Shown piece after piece: positions 23,862 to 32,442 of a stretch of 64,000 nt of DNA. Source of the stretch: JAOABC01 sp041287495 (lineage in GTDB: Bacteria; Aquificota; Aquificia; Aquificales; Hydrogenothermaceae); the NCBI GenBank assembly GCA_041287495.1, contig JBEULE010000036.1, positions 1 through 64,000 on the forward strand. Direction: 5' to 3'. Position 1 is the stretch's first letter; each line of letters begins with the position of its first letter. A program made the translations under genes and the position numbers. Under the pieces are notes generated by a model. That model had not been told where the DNA came from and searched no databases. It saw only the letters and a program-made list of their open reading frames with translations.

Positions 23862-23895
23862 TTGAATTAAAATAAAAAAATACGAGGCAAAAAAT

Positions 23896-25467
23896 ATGGA
23901 AGTGTATGGAATTTGCGTAGGAAATACAAGTCCAATTAAAGTAAACTTTTTAGCTAATAAAGTTCTTAAACTAGGACAGTTTGTTTATATAGTTTATGAG
24001 GAAGATGGAAAAGAGAAGAGACTCCTTGGTATGGTTGAATCTATAGAGAGATTTAACAGATACATACATGATGGAATATCAGATTTTGAAAACATGGGTA
24101 TAGTCCTTGATACATCTGAAACAAAAGTTACCGGAAGGATTCAGATTCTCGGTGAAATAAAAGAAAGTAATACAGATATAACTCTTGAAATATTAAAAAC
24201 ACCACCTCCTCCATCTGCAAAAGTAGTAAAACCGGAAAAATCTCTCCTTGAAAAGCTGTTTGGTAAAAAGGGGAATAGTTTTGTAAGAATAGGTAGATTA
24301 CTATCTGAAGAAGAAGAGATACCAGTTTATATAGATATATCTCAAGTTGTTTTAAGGCATCTTGCTATACTTGCAATAACAGGAGCAGGAAAGTCAAACA
24401 CTGTATCTGTTTTACTTGACCAGATAGGAAATTTAAACGGAACTGTTGTAGTTTTTGACTTTCATGGTGAGTATATTAACTCGAGATTTGAAAGAGATGG
24501 AAAAAATATAGTCAACAAGATAAATCCTATTGTAGACCCAACAACACTTCCAGATAGAGATTTTGCAAATTTAATAGGAATAAAACAGAATGCTACCGTC
24601 CAGTTTAGATACTTCAAGAGAGCAATAAAAGATGTTTTTGAAAGTGTTAAAGGAGAAAAAGGAGAGGACTGGAGAAGACATATAGGAACTGGTGAGTTCT
24701 TTGAAAGAGTTATAGAATTAATGGAAAGCTGGGTAAATAGTGAAAATTCTCCATTTAAAGGTAAACTAAGAGAGGAATCTTTATACGAAGTTATAAATAA
24801 AATAGAAGATACTATGAATGATATAGGACATATACTGAGAGTTGGTGAACGGGATTTACTGTCAAAAATAGAGGAAGGGAAGATAAATGTTTTCAATTTC
24901 TCAGAAGTTGATGAAAATATAGCAGATGCAATAGCTTCAAATATACTAAAACATGCACTTGAAGAAAGAAAAAAAGCTGTCAGAGGAGGAAAAATCTTAT
25001 CTTCAAAATTGAAGAATCCGGTTTTATTTGTAATAGAAGAAGCTCACATACTTGCTGGAGTTAATAAGAATACAGAATCAAAATACTATATGGCAAAGAT
25101 AGCAAGGGAAGGAAGAAAGTTTGGTATAGGACTGTGTATAGTAACCCAAAGACCAAAAGGTTTAGATAAAGAGATACTTTCTCAAATGAACAACTTGATA
25201 ATTCTAAAACTTGTTGAACCAGAAGATCAAAAGCATGTCCAAAGTGCAAGTGAATCTCTCTCAAAAGAGTTAATGGATTACTTACCTGCTCTAAACCCGG
25301 GAGAAGCTATCATCATAGGTAATATGACAAGGATACCACTACTTATAAAAATAGACAAAGCAAAAGGTAAGGTCCAAGGAAACGATATCCCGGTTGTAGA
25401 ACTTTGGAGTAGAAATAAAGAGTCAAAGAAAATAACAAGTATAGATGATTTAGAACGTTTATTATGA
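23896..25467 (+). CDS. HerA-like hexameric ATPase (DUF87 family)
   Basis: The 523-residue protein has an N-terminal barrel (about 1-100), then a RecA-like ATPase core: Walker A ITGAGKSNT (about 160), FDFHGEY, Walker B VLFVIEEAHIL, and an arginine-rich CIVTQRPKGLDKEILSQ segment near the C-terminus. HerA proteins are DNA translocases that act with the NurA nuclease in archaeal end resection; bacterial relatives act in repair or defence. No nurA or other partner is adjacent; the following gene is a broken phosphoribosyltransferase that overlaps its stop by 4 bases. Confidence 0.85.
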   Translation: MEVYGICVGNTSPIKVNFLANKVLKLGQFVYIVYEEDGKEKRLLGMVESIERFNRYIHDGISDFENMGIVLDTSETKVTGRIQILGEIKESNTDITLEILKTPPPPSAKVVKPEKSLLEKLFGKKGNSFVRIGRLLSEEEEIPVYIDISQVVLRHLAILAITGAGKSNTVSVLLDQIGNLNGTVVVFDFHGEYINSRFERDGKNIVNKINPIVDPTTLPDRDFANLIGIKQNATVQFRYFKRAIKDVFESVKGEKGEDWRRHIGTGEFFERVIELMESWVNSENSPFKGKLREESLYEVINKIEDTMNDIGHILRVGERDLLSKIEEGKINVFNFSEVDENIADAIASNILKHALEERKKAVRGGKILSSKLKNPVLFVIEEAHILAGVNKNTESKYYMAKIAREGRKFGIGLCIVTQRPKGLDKEILSQMNNLIILKLVEPEDQKHVQSASESLSKELMDYLPALNPGEAIIIGNMTRIPLLIKIDKAKGKVQGNDIPVVELWSRNKESKKITSIDDLERLL

Positions 25468-25684
25468 TTTTTAGAGATAGAGAAGAGGCAGGCAAACTTC
25501 TTGCAAGAGAACTAAAAAAATTTAATCTTGATAAAGAAAACACTATTATTCTTGCAATACCAAGAGGTGGAGTCCTTGTTGCTTATTTGCTGTAGGTGCT
25601 TTTTATCAAGATTTTCATCAAGTTGAAGATTTTGAGCTTATCAAAATCATACAAAAAGCAAGAGAGGAGGGTTTATACTTATAA
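25464..25684 (+). pseudogene. Phosphoribosyltransferase remnant with internal deletion
   Basis: An ATG at 25464 overlaps the herA-like stop. It encodes 43 residues beginning MIFRDREEAGKLLARELK and reaching LAIPRGGVLVA, the start of COG1926-type phosphoribosyltransferases (about 210 residues), then stops at TAG 25593-25595. In the next frame the family's C-terminal end follows at once: FAVGAFYQDFHQVEDFELIK to a TAA at 25682-25684. The whole PRPP-binding middle is missing and the junction (about 25585-25595) shifts the frame, so this is a deletion relic. Confidence 0.75.
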
Positions 25685-25709
25685 TAAAATTCTATGTTGG
25701 AGGTAAGCA

Positions 25710-26309
25710 ATGAAGAGATTAATCATGACTGTTTGTGCTGTTGCTTTAGTAGGCTGTGCATCTCAATCTCAGCAAGCCCAGATTACTCCAGAAAAGCAGG
25801 AAAAGATAAAAGAGATAGGAGAAGCGTCAGCTATGAAACTTCTCAAAACATTGAGAGGTGAGCTTTTAGAAGCTATGCAGAAAGAAGGTCCGGTTGGAGC
25901 TGTAGAAGTATGTTCTAACAAAGCAATGGTTTTGACAAAGCAGGTTGAAACAGAAACTTCAACCCATATCAAAAGAGCAACTTTCAAATACAGAAATCCT
26001 CAGAATGCTCCTGATAAATATGAAGTAGAAGCTTTAACATACTTTGAGGAAACTTTAAAGAAAGATGGGAAACTACCTCCTTACTACATACAGACAGTTA
26101 AAGAGAATGGAAAGATAACATACAGATACTACAAACCTCTGAAAGTTGAAGGATTATGTCTAACATGCCACGGAGATAAAAATCTTATGGATAAGCAGTT
26201 AGTTGAGAAGATTGAAAAACTTTACCCTCAAGATAAAGCCTACGGATATAAAGAAGGAGATTTTAGAGGAGTAGTTAGAGTTTCTATTGATGCAGAAAAG
26301 GTAAGATGA
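25710..26309 (+). CDS. DUF3365 haem-binding lipoprotein
   Basis: This 199-residue protein begins with a lipoprotein signal (VALVGC, cysteine at 16) and contains a DUF3365/Tll0287-like domain. The domain has AVEVCSNKAMVLT, then the single haem c motif CLTCHG (about residues 150-155) and FRGVVRVSIDAEKVR at the end. Such proteins are periplasmic mono-haem cytochromes or sensor inputs, with a role rarely established. GGAGG precedes the ATG. The unit is monocistronic and ends at a strong terminator shared with the convergent ferredoxin gene. Confidence 0.8.
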   Translation: MKRLIMTVCAVALVGCASQSQQAQITPEKQEKIKEIGEASAMKLLKTLRGELLEAMQKEGPVGAVEVCSNKAMVLTKQVETETSTHIKRATFKYRNPQNAPDKYEVEALTYFEETLKKDGKLPPYYIQTVKENGKITYRYYKPLKVEGLCLTCHGDKNLMDKQLVEKIEKLYPQDKAYGYKEGDFRGVVRVSIDAEKVR

Positions 26310-26318
26310 TCTACTTTA

Positions 26319-26339
26319 AAGGGGGCTCAAAGCCCCCTT
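26319..26339. terminator. Bidirectional terminator, haem lipoprotein/ferredoxin
   Basis: A perfect 9-bp stem, AAGGGGGCT / AGCCCCCTT around CAA, lies between convergent stops at 26309 and 26356. Rightward it runs into TTCATTTATAG and leftward into TTTAAAGTAG. The G+C-rich stem in this AT-rich context makes it a convincing terminator. Confidence 0.8.
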
Positions 26340-26355
26340 CATTTATAGAAAATAT

Positions 26356-26580
26356 TTACTCTTCTACTACTTCAGTAACTAATGCACCGGAAGGACACTC
26401 ATCTGTAACTTCGAGAACTCTTTGAGCGAGATCTCCTTCTATAATAGCACCATCTCCACCAACTTCTGCTTTAACTTGAGCTGTTCCATCTCCGGAATCT
26501 TCATAAACTTCCGGAACTTCGTCATAGCAAAGTGCACAAGCTGTGCAGAGATCTTTGTCAACAGATACTTTTACCTTCAT
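26356..26580 (-). CDS. Ferredoxin, single 4Fe-4S type
   Basis: The 74-residue acidic protein carries CTACALC near the N-terminus and CPSGAL near the C-terminus, i.e. C-x2-C-x2-C and a distant C-P, which ligates one 4Fe-4S cluster. The loop between is acidic, as in low-potential ferredoxins of thermophiles. It would donate electrons to cytoplasmic reductases. The ATG at 26580 follows AGGAGG; the open frame continues upstream without a ribosome site. Confidence 0.9.
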   Translation of the reverse strand: MKVKVSVDKDLCTACALCYDEVPEVYEDSGDGTAQVKAEVGGDGAIIEGDLAQRVLEVTDECPSGALVTEVVEE

Positions 26581-26610
26581 AACAAACCTCCTAAAATAAA
26601 GATTTTCAAT

Positions 26611-26639
26611 AGTATAAGCCAATTTGGTCAAAATTTCAA
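26611..26639 (-). promoter_or_regulatory. Ferredoxin promoter
   Basis: On the minus strand TTGAAA (26634-26639), 17 bases, TATACT (26611-26616). The -10 lies 30 bases before the ATG. Elements and spacing are near consensus. Confidence 0.65.
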
Positions 26640-26709
26640 TTATAACAGTGTTTGAATATATGAATAGGTTAGTAAGATTTAACTATCTAAGATATTGAGT
26701 TTTTTATGT

Positions 26710-27846
26710 TTATAAACCATTAAGATATCTATCATAAAACTCTTTCTTAAACTGTTTAAACCTTCCTTCCTTTATAGAATTTCTTATATCCTCCATAAGT
26801 TTTAGATAGAATCTTAAATTATGGATAGTCCCAAGAATATAAGCCGTAATCTCTTCTGCGTTATACAGATGTCTTAAATATCCCCTTGAAAAATTTTTAC
26901 ATGTATAACAATCACAGAGAGGATCAACAGGGCTATCATCAAACTTGTGTTTTGCAGATTTTATATTTAACCTTCCAAAATGTGTAAAGAGAGTTCCATT
27001 TCTGCCATTTCGTGTTGGCATAACACAGTCAAACATATCAATACCTCTATCAACACTTTCTATTATGTTTTCTGGAGTTCCAACTCCCATAAGGTATCTG
27101 GGTTTATCTTTTGGGAGTATCTCACATACAACATCCGTCATATTATACATATACTCAGTAGGCTCTCCTACAGATAGACCACCTATTGAGTAGCCATCCA
27201 TATCAACTTCAACAGTCCTAAGGGCACTTTCTTTCCTTAAATCTTCATATACAGAGCCTTGGACTATACCAAATAGAGACTGAGTTTCATTCCTTTTTAC
27301 TTTTTTTGACCTTTGTAACCATCTTACAGTTCTCTTTAAAGATTCTAAAGCATAATTGTAACTACATGGATACGGAGGACACTCATCAAGGGGCATCATT
27401 ATATCGCTACCTATAACTTCTTGAATCTCTATAACAAACTCCGGAGTAAAAAAGTGCCATGACCCATCAAGGTGAGATTTAAACTTTACACCTTCTTCTG
27501 TGATAATAACCTCTGCTTTATGGTTTCCCTCTTTTTCTTTACCTATAGAAAGTGAAAATACCTGATATCCTCCGCTGTCTGTAAGGATAGGTTTATTCCA
27601 TCCGGAAAATCTATGTAATCCTCCAAAATGTTTTAAAACTTCTATACCAGGTCTTAAGTAAAGATGATAGGTATTACCAAGTATTATCTGAGCATTGATA
27701 CTATGAAGGTGTTCCATGGTTATAGCTTTAACCGTTCCTTGTGTACCGACAGGCATAAAGATAGGTGTATCTATCTCACCGTGGGAAGTGTATATTTTCC
27801 CAAGCCTTGCATTTCCGTCAGTTTTTAAGAGTTCAAACTTAAACAG
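26710..27846 (-). CDS. tgt: Queuine tRNA-ribosyltransferase, probable CTG start
   Basis: TGT exchanges guanine 34 of certain tRNAs for the queuosine precursor. Seen are SGGYQVFSL with DSGG, the GGLSVGEP segment, and the zinc site CDCYTCKNFSRGYLRHLYNAEE. The first in-frame ATG (27756) would begin at MPVGTQG and cut off about 30 conserved residues. The frame continues upstream with FKFELLKTDGNARLGKIY, which matches the family N-terminus, but contains no ATG, GTG or TTG. The CTG at 27844-27846 lies 6 bases after GGGGAG and gives 378 residues, the normal length. It overlaps the hisS stop by 8 bases. Confidence 0.9.
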   Translation of the reverse strand: MFKFELLKTDGNARLGKIYTSHGEIDTPIFMPVGTQGTVKAITMEHLHSINAQIILGNTYHLYLRPGIEVLKHFGGLHRFSGWNKPILTDSGGYQVFSLSIGKEKEGNHKAEVIITEEGVKFKSHLDGSWHFFTPEFVIEIQEVIGSDIMMPLDECPPYPCSYNYALESLKRTVRWLQRSKKVKRNETQSLFGIVQGSVYEDLRKESALRTVEVDMDGYSIGGLSVGEPTEYMYNMTDVVCEILPKDKPRYLMGVGTPENIIESVDRGIDMFDCVMPTRNGRNGTLFTHFGRLNIKSAKHKFDDSPVDPLCDCYTCKNFSRGYLRHLYNAEEITAYILGTIHNLRFYLKLMEDIRNSIKEGRFKQFKKEFYDRYLNGL

Positions 27847-29068
27847 TCTTTACTCCCCTAATGTGGTCTATCAGATCCTCTTCAGAGTAGAAGATAAACT
27901 GGTCTCCTGATTCCATATCTTTTAGCTCTAATTTATCTGAAACAAATATAACAAAATCTGTTTTAAATTTATCTGCAGTTTTCATCATTGATTTCAAACT
28001 TCCAGTTTTTAATATAAATTCTGATTTGATTTTAGAATCTCTTAAAAGTTTTGATAACTCTAAACCTTTCGTTATGTAATCACTGTTTATAGGAATAATG
28101 GTAAATAAAATATCTTTTTTCTCCGGTTTTGGGATTAAAAGCATAAGCCTTTCTATACCAGCTGCAAATCCAAGAGCTGGTGTAGGTGGTCCACCGAGTT
28201 GTTCTACTAAGTTGTCATACCTTCCTCCTGCAGCTACGGTCCCTTGAGCTCCTATTTTATCTGTTATAAACTCAAAAACAGTTTCTGTATAGTAATCAAG
28301 TCCTCTAACAAGTCCAGGATTAGTTTTATAATTTACTCCAAGTTTAGATAGAATATTTAAAAGTTCTTCAAATCTGTCTTTTGACTCTTTTGATATATAG
28401 TCAGTTATAATAGGGGCTTCTTTCGATATTTCTCTGCAACTTTCAACTTTACAGTCAAGGATACGTAGGGGATTTGTGTCTAATCTCCTTAAACAGGTTT
28501 CACACAGTTTATCTCTATACTGTGAAAAATAGTTTTTTAAGGCTTGTGAGTATAGCTTCCGTGAATTAAAATCTCCAAGTGTATTTATTTCTAACCTTGC
28601 TTGAATATTTAATGTTTTAAGTATTGTGTCTATCATCTGTATAAGTTCTGCATCTGAATAAACAGAAGAAACTCCAAAAATTTCTGCTCCTATCTGATGA
28701 AACTGTCTATATCTTCCAGCTTGAGGTCTTTCATACCTAAACATTGCTCCTTCATAAAACAGCTTATGATAACCACCTTGAGCATATAACCTTTCTTCTA
28801 TGTATGCCCTAACACAGCTTGCAGTTCCTTCCGGCCTTAAAGCTAATTCTCTTCCTCCTCTGTCCTTAAATGTGTACATCTCTTTTTGCACTATATCTGT
28901 CTCTTCTCCTACAGTTCTTTTAAAAAGTGATATATCCTCAACATAAGGAAGTATTATCTCCTTAAAGTTATAAAGATTAAAGATATTTCTAACTACTTCA
29001 ACTATGTACCTATACTTTTCTGCATTCTCTCCGTATATATCTTGAAAACCTCTTACTTTTTGTATCAT
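27839..29068 (-). CDS. hisS: Histidyl-tRNA synthetase
   Basis: The class II synthetase (409 residues) charges tRNA-His. Motif 2 is MFRYERPQAGRYRQFHQIGAE, the histidine-binding region reads GLDYYTETVFEF and GGRYDNLVEQLGG, and motif 3 is ALGFAAGIERLML. The C-terminal anticodon-binding domain is shorter than usual but complete. The start overlaps the thiS stop by one base, and its stop overlaps the likely tgt start, so all three are cotranscribed and coupled. Confidence 0.95.
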   Translation of the reverse strand: MIQKVRGFQDIYGENAEKYRYIVEVVRNIFNLYNFKEIILPYVEDISLFKRTVGEETDIVQKEMYTFKDRGGRELALRPEGTASCVRAYIEERLYAQGGYHKLFYEGAMFRYERPQAGRYRQFHQIGAEIFGVSSVYSDAELIQMIDTILKTLNIQARLEINTLGDFNSRKLYSQALKNYFSQYRDKLCETCLRRLDTNPLRILDCKVESCREISKEAPIITDYISKESKDRFEELLNILSKLGVNYKTNPGLVRGLDYYTETVFEFITDKIGAQGTVAAGGRYDNLVEQLGGPPTPALGFAAGIERLMLLIPKPEKKDILFTIIPINSDYITKGLELSKLLRDSKIKSEFILKTGSLKSMMKTADKFKTDFVIFVSDKLELKDMESGDQFIFYSEEDLIDHIRGVKTV

Positions 29069-29268
29069 TACCCACCACCAACAAATGTCACTATCTCAAC
29101 TTTATCCCCATCTTTCAATATATAACTCTCATACTCACTTTTAGGTATAACTTCCATACCTACTGCAACAGCATAGTTAGGAGCTTTTATACCTAGATAA
29201 TCTATCAACTGCTTTATAGTTAGATTATCTGGGACTTCTCTTTTTTCACCGTTTATTATCAAATTCAT
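29068..29268 (-). CDS. thiS: ThiS sulfur-carrier protein
   Basis: This 66-residue beta-grasp protein ends VTFVGGG. The C-terminal Gly-Gly is adenylated and thiocarboxylated to give sulfur to the thiazole of thiamine. The N-terminal MNLIINGEKREVPDNLTIKQLI is typical ThiS. The ribosome site AGGTTATAAT lies just before the ATG. A ThiO-type glycine oxidase, the source of the imino glycine in the same pathway, is at 61813-62901. Confidence 0.9.
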   Translation of the reverse strand: MNLIINGEKREVPDNLTIKQLIDYLGIKAPNYAVAVGMEVIPKSEYESYILKDGDKVEIVTFVGGG

Positions 29269-29277
29269 ATTATAACC

Positions 29278-30045
29278 TCACATACCTATGATATTATAAC
29301 CTGCATCTACGTATAATATTTCTCCGGTTATTCCACTTGCAAGGTCAGAACATAAAAATAGTGCTGCCTTTCCTACCTCTTCTATTGTTACAGCCCTCTT
29401 TAAAGGAGCCCTTTCTGCAGCAACTTTCTGTATGTCCCCAAAATCTGCTATTCCCATAGCAGCAAGAGTTTTTATAGGTCCAGCTGATATACAGTTTACT
29501 CTTATACCTTTTTCTCCAAAGTCTCTTGCGAGATATTTAACACTTGCTTCCAAAGCTGCCTTTGCAACTCCCATCACATTATAGTTATAAACTACCTTCT
29601 CTGCCCCATAGTAAGATAATGTTAAGAAACTTCCTCCTTCATTCATAATAGGTAAAAATTCCCTTGCAATTGCAGTAAACGAATAAACGCTAATATCCAT
29701 AGTCTGTAAAAAAGACTGTCTGTCTACCTTGTAATACACATCCTTAAGATACTCTTTATTAGCATAGGCTATTGAATGAACTATGATATCAACAGATCCC
29801 CACTTTTCCTTTACAGTATTTACCAGATTCTCTATCTCTTCATCTTTAGAGACATCACATTTAACTACAAGATCAGAGTTAAACTCATTGGCTATTGGTC
29901 TAACTCTCTTTTCTATTCTTTCATCAAGGTAGTTAAATCCCAGTATAGCTCCATTTTCATAAAAAACCTTTGCTATACCGTATGCTATACTTTTATCATT
30001 TGCTACTCCAAGTATTAATGCTTTTTTACCTTCCAGTAGTTTCAT
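29278..30045 (-). CDS. fabI: Enoyl-ACP reductase (NADH), FabI type
   Basis: FabI reduces trans-2-enoyl-ACP in the last step of fatty-acid elongation. The SDR-like enzyme has the FabI version of the cofactor motif, GVANDKSIAYGIA, the catalytic Y-x6-K as YNVMGVAK, and SAGPIKTLAAMGI near the substrate loop. The ATG at 30045 comes after GGAGG, giving 255 residues; the frame extends eight codons upstream into the DUF2628 gene. It lies 9 bases before thiS in the same run. Confidence 0.93.
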   Translation of the reverse strand: MKLLEGKKALILGVANDKSIAYGIAKVFYENGAILGFNYLDERIEKRVRPIANEFNSDLVVKCDVSKDEEIENLVNTVKEKWGSVDIIVHSIAYANKEYLKDVYYKVDRQSFLQTMDISVYSFTAIAREFLPIMNEGGSFLTLSYYGAEKVVYNYNVMGVAKAALEASVKYLARDFGEKGIRVNCISAGPIKTLAAMGIADFGDIQKVAAERAPLKRAVTIEEVGKAALFLCSDLASGITGEILYVDAGYNIIGM

Positions 30046-30517
30046 TTTCAACCTCCAAACCATACTCAATTACAGATGAAGCTATTATATACATAAGTCC
30101 TAGAGCAATAGCTGTAGCCAAACTCTGTCCCCCAGTTCTAACTATCTCAAGGTTTCTCATATTTTCATCTTCAAATCTTGCTTGAATTTTTTTAATATTT
30201 GATTTCACATAATCATAATAGAGATAATTCCCAAACATTCCCAAAATTATAGATACACTTAGATTAGTAAGAGCTACTATAACTTGGTCTGTATTCATAA
30301 TCTTTTGAACATACTGTAATATTAAACTAAATATCATAAGTCCAAAAGCATGAGGATACATCTTTCTATATCCAAGCCAGAGAAGTCCAAATAAAAAAGC
30401 AGCCCAATTCCAACTTATTTTACTATTTGATAGAGACATCTCTTCCCATCTCTGTATATAGTAATCTGCATTTTTACCTACGAATAACCTATATATATCT
30501 CTCTCCTCTCTAGTCAT
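30026..30517 (-). CDS. DUF2628 membrane protein
   Basis: The 163-residue protein has the DUF2628 pattern: an amphipathic N-terminus with YYIQRWEE, then SWNWAAFLFGLLWLGYRKMYPHA, two or three membrane helices, and YLYYDYVKSNIKKI. Function is unknown; the family sits in the cytoplasmic membrane. It overlaps mtnD by 4 bases upstream and fabI by 20 bases downstream, so it is part of the mtnB-mtnD-fabI-thiS-hisS-tgt run. Confidence 0.8.
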   Translation of the reverse strand: MTREERDIYRLFVGKNADYYIQRWEEMSLSNSKISWNWAAFLFGLLWLGYRKMYPHAFGLMIFSLILQYVQKIMNTDQVIVALTNLSVSIILGMFGNYLYYDYVKSNIKKIQARFEDENMRNLEIVRTGGQSLATAIALGLMYIIASSVIEYGLEVENETTGR

Positions 30518-31056
30518 TTAGTTCCCATTGTTGCTTTTTCATTTTCATTGTATATAGCTTCCCAACCTGCAGGTGTTTTAAATACTCTTATACATTTAAT
30601 CTTCCTATTTTCATCAAGTTCAAACCAATGTCTTACTCCAGCAGGTATAACTATAAGCTCTCCGGCTTCTACGTGTATATCTACTATATCTCCATCTATT
30701 TTAACAGGAAAAATTCCACTTCCATCAACAACAAATCTAACCTCATCATCTATGTGGTGATGTTCCCTTTTGAACTTTTCCATAAGTCCGTCAAGATTAG
30801 GTGTTTTATCAGATAAAATAACAATATCCTCTGTAATATACCCCATCTTTGACTTTAACTCTTCAAGTTCCTGCTTATAAGCTTCTATTATAGTTTTTGA
30901 ATTTTCTTCATCTATATCGTATTTCTTTCTAACATCTTCACTGAGTCTATCTATTCCCCATCTATCATAGATAACACCATACTGAGCTAAAAACTCTTTT
31001 ATCTTGTCACTGTCTGTAATAGTTTTACCACTGTTTCTAAAAATAAGTTTTGCCAT
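30514..31056 (-). CDS. mtnD: Acireductone dioxygenase
   Basis: This cupin enzyme (180 residues) oxidises the acireductone of methionine salvage to the keto acid precursor of methionine plus formate (iron form). The metal site appears as HHHIDDEVRFVVDGSGIFPV (His-His-Glu) and later VPAGVRHWF (His). It follows mtnB by 10 bases. GGAGG precedes the ATG. Confidence 0.92.
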   Translation of the reverse strand: MAKLIFRNSGKTITDSDKIKEFLAQYGVIYDRWGIDRLSEDVRKKYDIDEENSKTIIEAYKQELEELKSKMGYITEDIVILSDKTPNLDGLMEKFKREHHHIDDEVRFVVDGSGIFPVKIDGDIVDIHVEAGELIVIPAGVRHWFELDENRKIKCIRVFKTPAGWEAIYNENEKATMGTK

Positions 31057-31066
31057 ACTTTCCTCC

Positions 31067-31714
31067 TTAAAAAATATTCTTGGTCTGTTTAAAAATAATC
31101 ATATTTTTCATGTATTCAAACATAAACTCAAAAGCTTCTATATGTCTTTTTGCTTCAAACTCATCTCTTCCCCAAGCGTATATACCGTGATTTTTAATCA
31201 AAACCGCCGGAACTTCCGGATTTATAGCTTTAACCGTTTCTTCTGCTAACTTTTCTAAATTAAAGTAATTTTCAACTATAGGAATCTCTACAAATGCATC
31301 TTCTTTCCATATACCTAAGGCTTTTATCATCTCCATATCTCTTATAGGAACTTTACCATCTTCAAAATATACAGAGGATATAAAATTGTTATTAGGTGTA
31401 TGGATATGGATAACACATCCTGCATCTGTTTTCTGGTATATTCCAGAGTGGATTTTTACCTCTGCTGATGGCTTCATTCTAGTAGCTTCCACTGGTTTTC
31501 CATCTTTATCTACAAACATAACATCTTCAGGAGTTACAGTTCCCTTGTCCTTCCCGGAAGTCGTTACAGCAAAAATTAGAGGTTCTTTGTGCAGTTTATA
31601 AGATAGATTACCACTTGTAGCAGGAAACCAACCTCTGTGGTAAAGCTTTACTTTTATATCATTTAAAATATGAACCGCTTTCTGCTTTTCCTCTTGATAA
31701 ATAGTATAAGACAA
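31067..31714 (-). CDS. mtnB: Methylthioribulose-1-phosphate dehydratase
   Basis: MtnB dehydrates methylthioribulose-1-phosphate in methionine salvage. The class II aldolase fold is clear: ATSGNLSYKL at the N-terminus, CVIHIHTPNNNF with metal-binding histidines, and IKNHGIYAWG with the third. Length 215 residues. The start is a TTG six bases after GAGGTG; no ATG is available nearby. The gene heads the leftward run through tgt, divergent from nth. Confidence 0.9.
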   Translation of the reverse strand: MSYTIYQEEKQKAVHILNDIKVKLYHRGWFPATSGNLSYKLHKEPLIFAVTTSGKDKGTVTPEDVMFVDKDGKPVEATRMKPSAEVKIHSGIYQKTDAGCVIHIHTPNNNFISSVYFEDGKVPIRDMEMIKALGIWKEDAFVEIPIVENYFNLEKLAEETVKAINPEVPAVLIKNHGIYAWGRDEFEAKRHIEAFEFMFEYMKNMIIFKQTKNIF

Positions 31715-31766
31715 AACTTACACCTCAAAAAATTTGATTAAATATATTTTACCATCTTTTGATTAC

Positions 31767-31775
31767 TGTTATAAT
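31767..31775 (+). promoter_or_regulatory. Extended -10 promoter of nth, probably leaderless
   Basis: TGTTATAAT, an extended -10, ends 7 bases before the nth ATG. A weak TTTTAC (31747-31752) lies 17 bases upstream. Transcription would start at or within a base of the A of the ATG, and there is no ribosome site. Confidence 0.65.
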
Positions 31776-31782
31776 TTATAGA

Positions 31783-32442
31783 ATGAGTAAGATTGACAAA
31801 ATTTTTAAGATTTTAAATAAGGAATATCCAAAATGGAATGCTCCGGTCATACAGTTTATGGCTCAAAATGGAGATGACCCTTTTAAAATACTGGTCTCCA
31901 CTATACTTAGTTTAAGGACAAAAGACGAAGTAACAGCCAAAGCATCTGAAAGACTTTTTAGTGTTGTAAAATCCCCAGAAGATTTAATAAATCTATCAGA
32001 AAAAGAGATAGAAAACCTTATATATCCTGTTGGATTTTATAGGAATAAAGCAAAGGTTTTAAAAGAGGTTACAAGAGAGCTAATAGAGAAATATAATGGT
32101 AAAGTACCAGATAGTTTAGAAGATTTACTTAAACTTAAAGGTGTAGGTAGGAAGACAGCAAACTTGGTTTTATCTTTAGCATACAAAAAACCGGCAATAT
32201 GTGTTGATACACATGTCCATAGAATATCAAACAGACTTGGACTTGTAAAAACTAAAGACCCCTACCAAACAGAGCTTGACCTTATGAAAACTATTCCTAA
32301 AAAATACTGGCAAGATATAAATAGGCTATTTGTAGCTTTTGGACAGACAATATGTAAACCCATAAAACCCAAATGTGATAAATGTCCAATAAGAGATTAC
32401 TGTGAGGCTTATAAAAATGGAAATGTTAAATCAGGAAGATAG
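31783..32442 (+). CDS. nth: Endonuclease III
   Basis: This base-excision repair glycosylase/AP lyase (219 residues) removes oxidised pyrimidines. The helix-hairpin-helix LLKLKGVGRKTANLVL is followed by the catalytic pair, the lysine of that motif and the aspartate of CVDTHVHR. The 4Fe-4S site is C-x6-C-x2-C-x5-C in CKPIKPKCDKCPIRDYC. I start it at the ATG at 31783; the frame is open to a TTG at 31759, but that lies upstream of the -10 element. It overlaps tonB by 26 bases. Confidence 0.95.
   Translation: MSKIDKIFKILNKEYPKWNAPVIQFMAQNGDDPFKILVSTILSLRTKDEVTAKASERLFSVVKSPEDLINLSEKEIENLIYPVGFYRNKAKVLKEVTRELIEKYNGKVPDSLEDLLKLKGVGRKTANLVLSLAYKKPAICVDTHVHRISNRLGLVKTKDPYQTELDLMKTIPKKYWQDINRLFVAFGQTICKPIKPKCDKCPIRDYCEAYKNGNVKSGR

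Noticed and set aside
27716..27846. Start of tgt at the ATG at 27756
   Set aside because: It would drop about 30 residues that match the conserved N-terminus of the family and it lacks a ribosome site.
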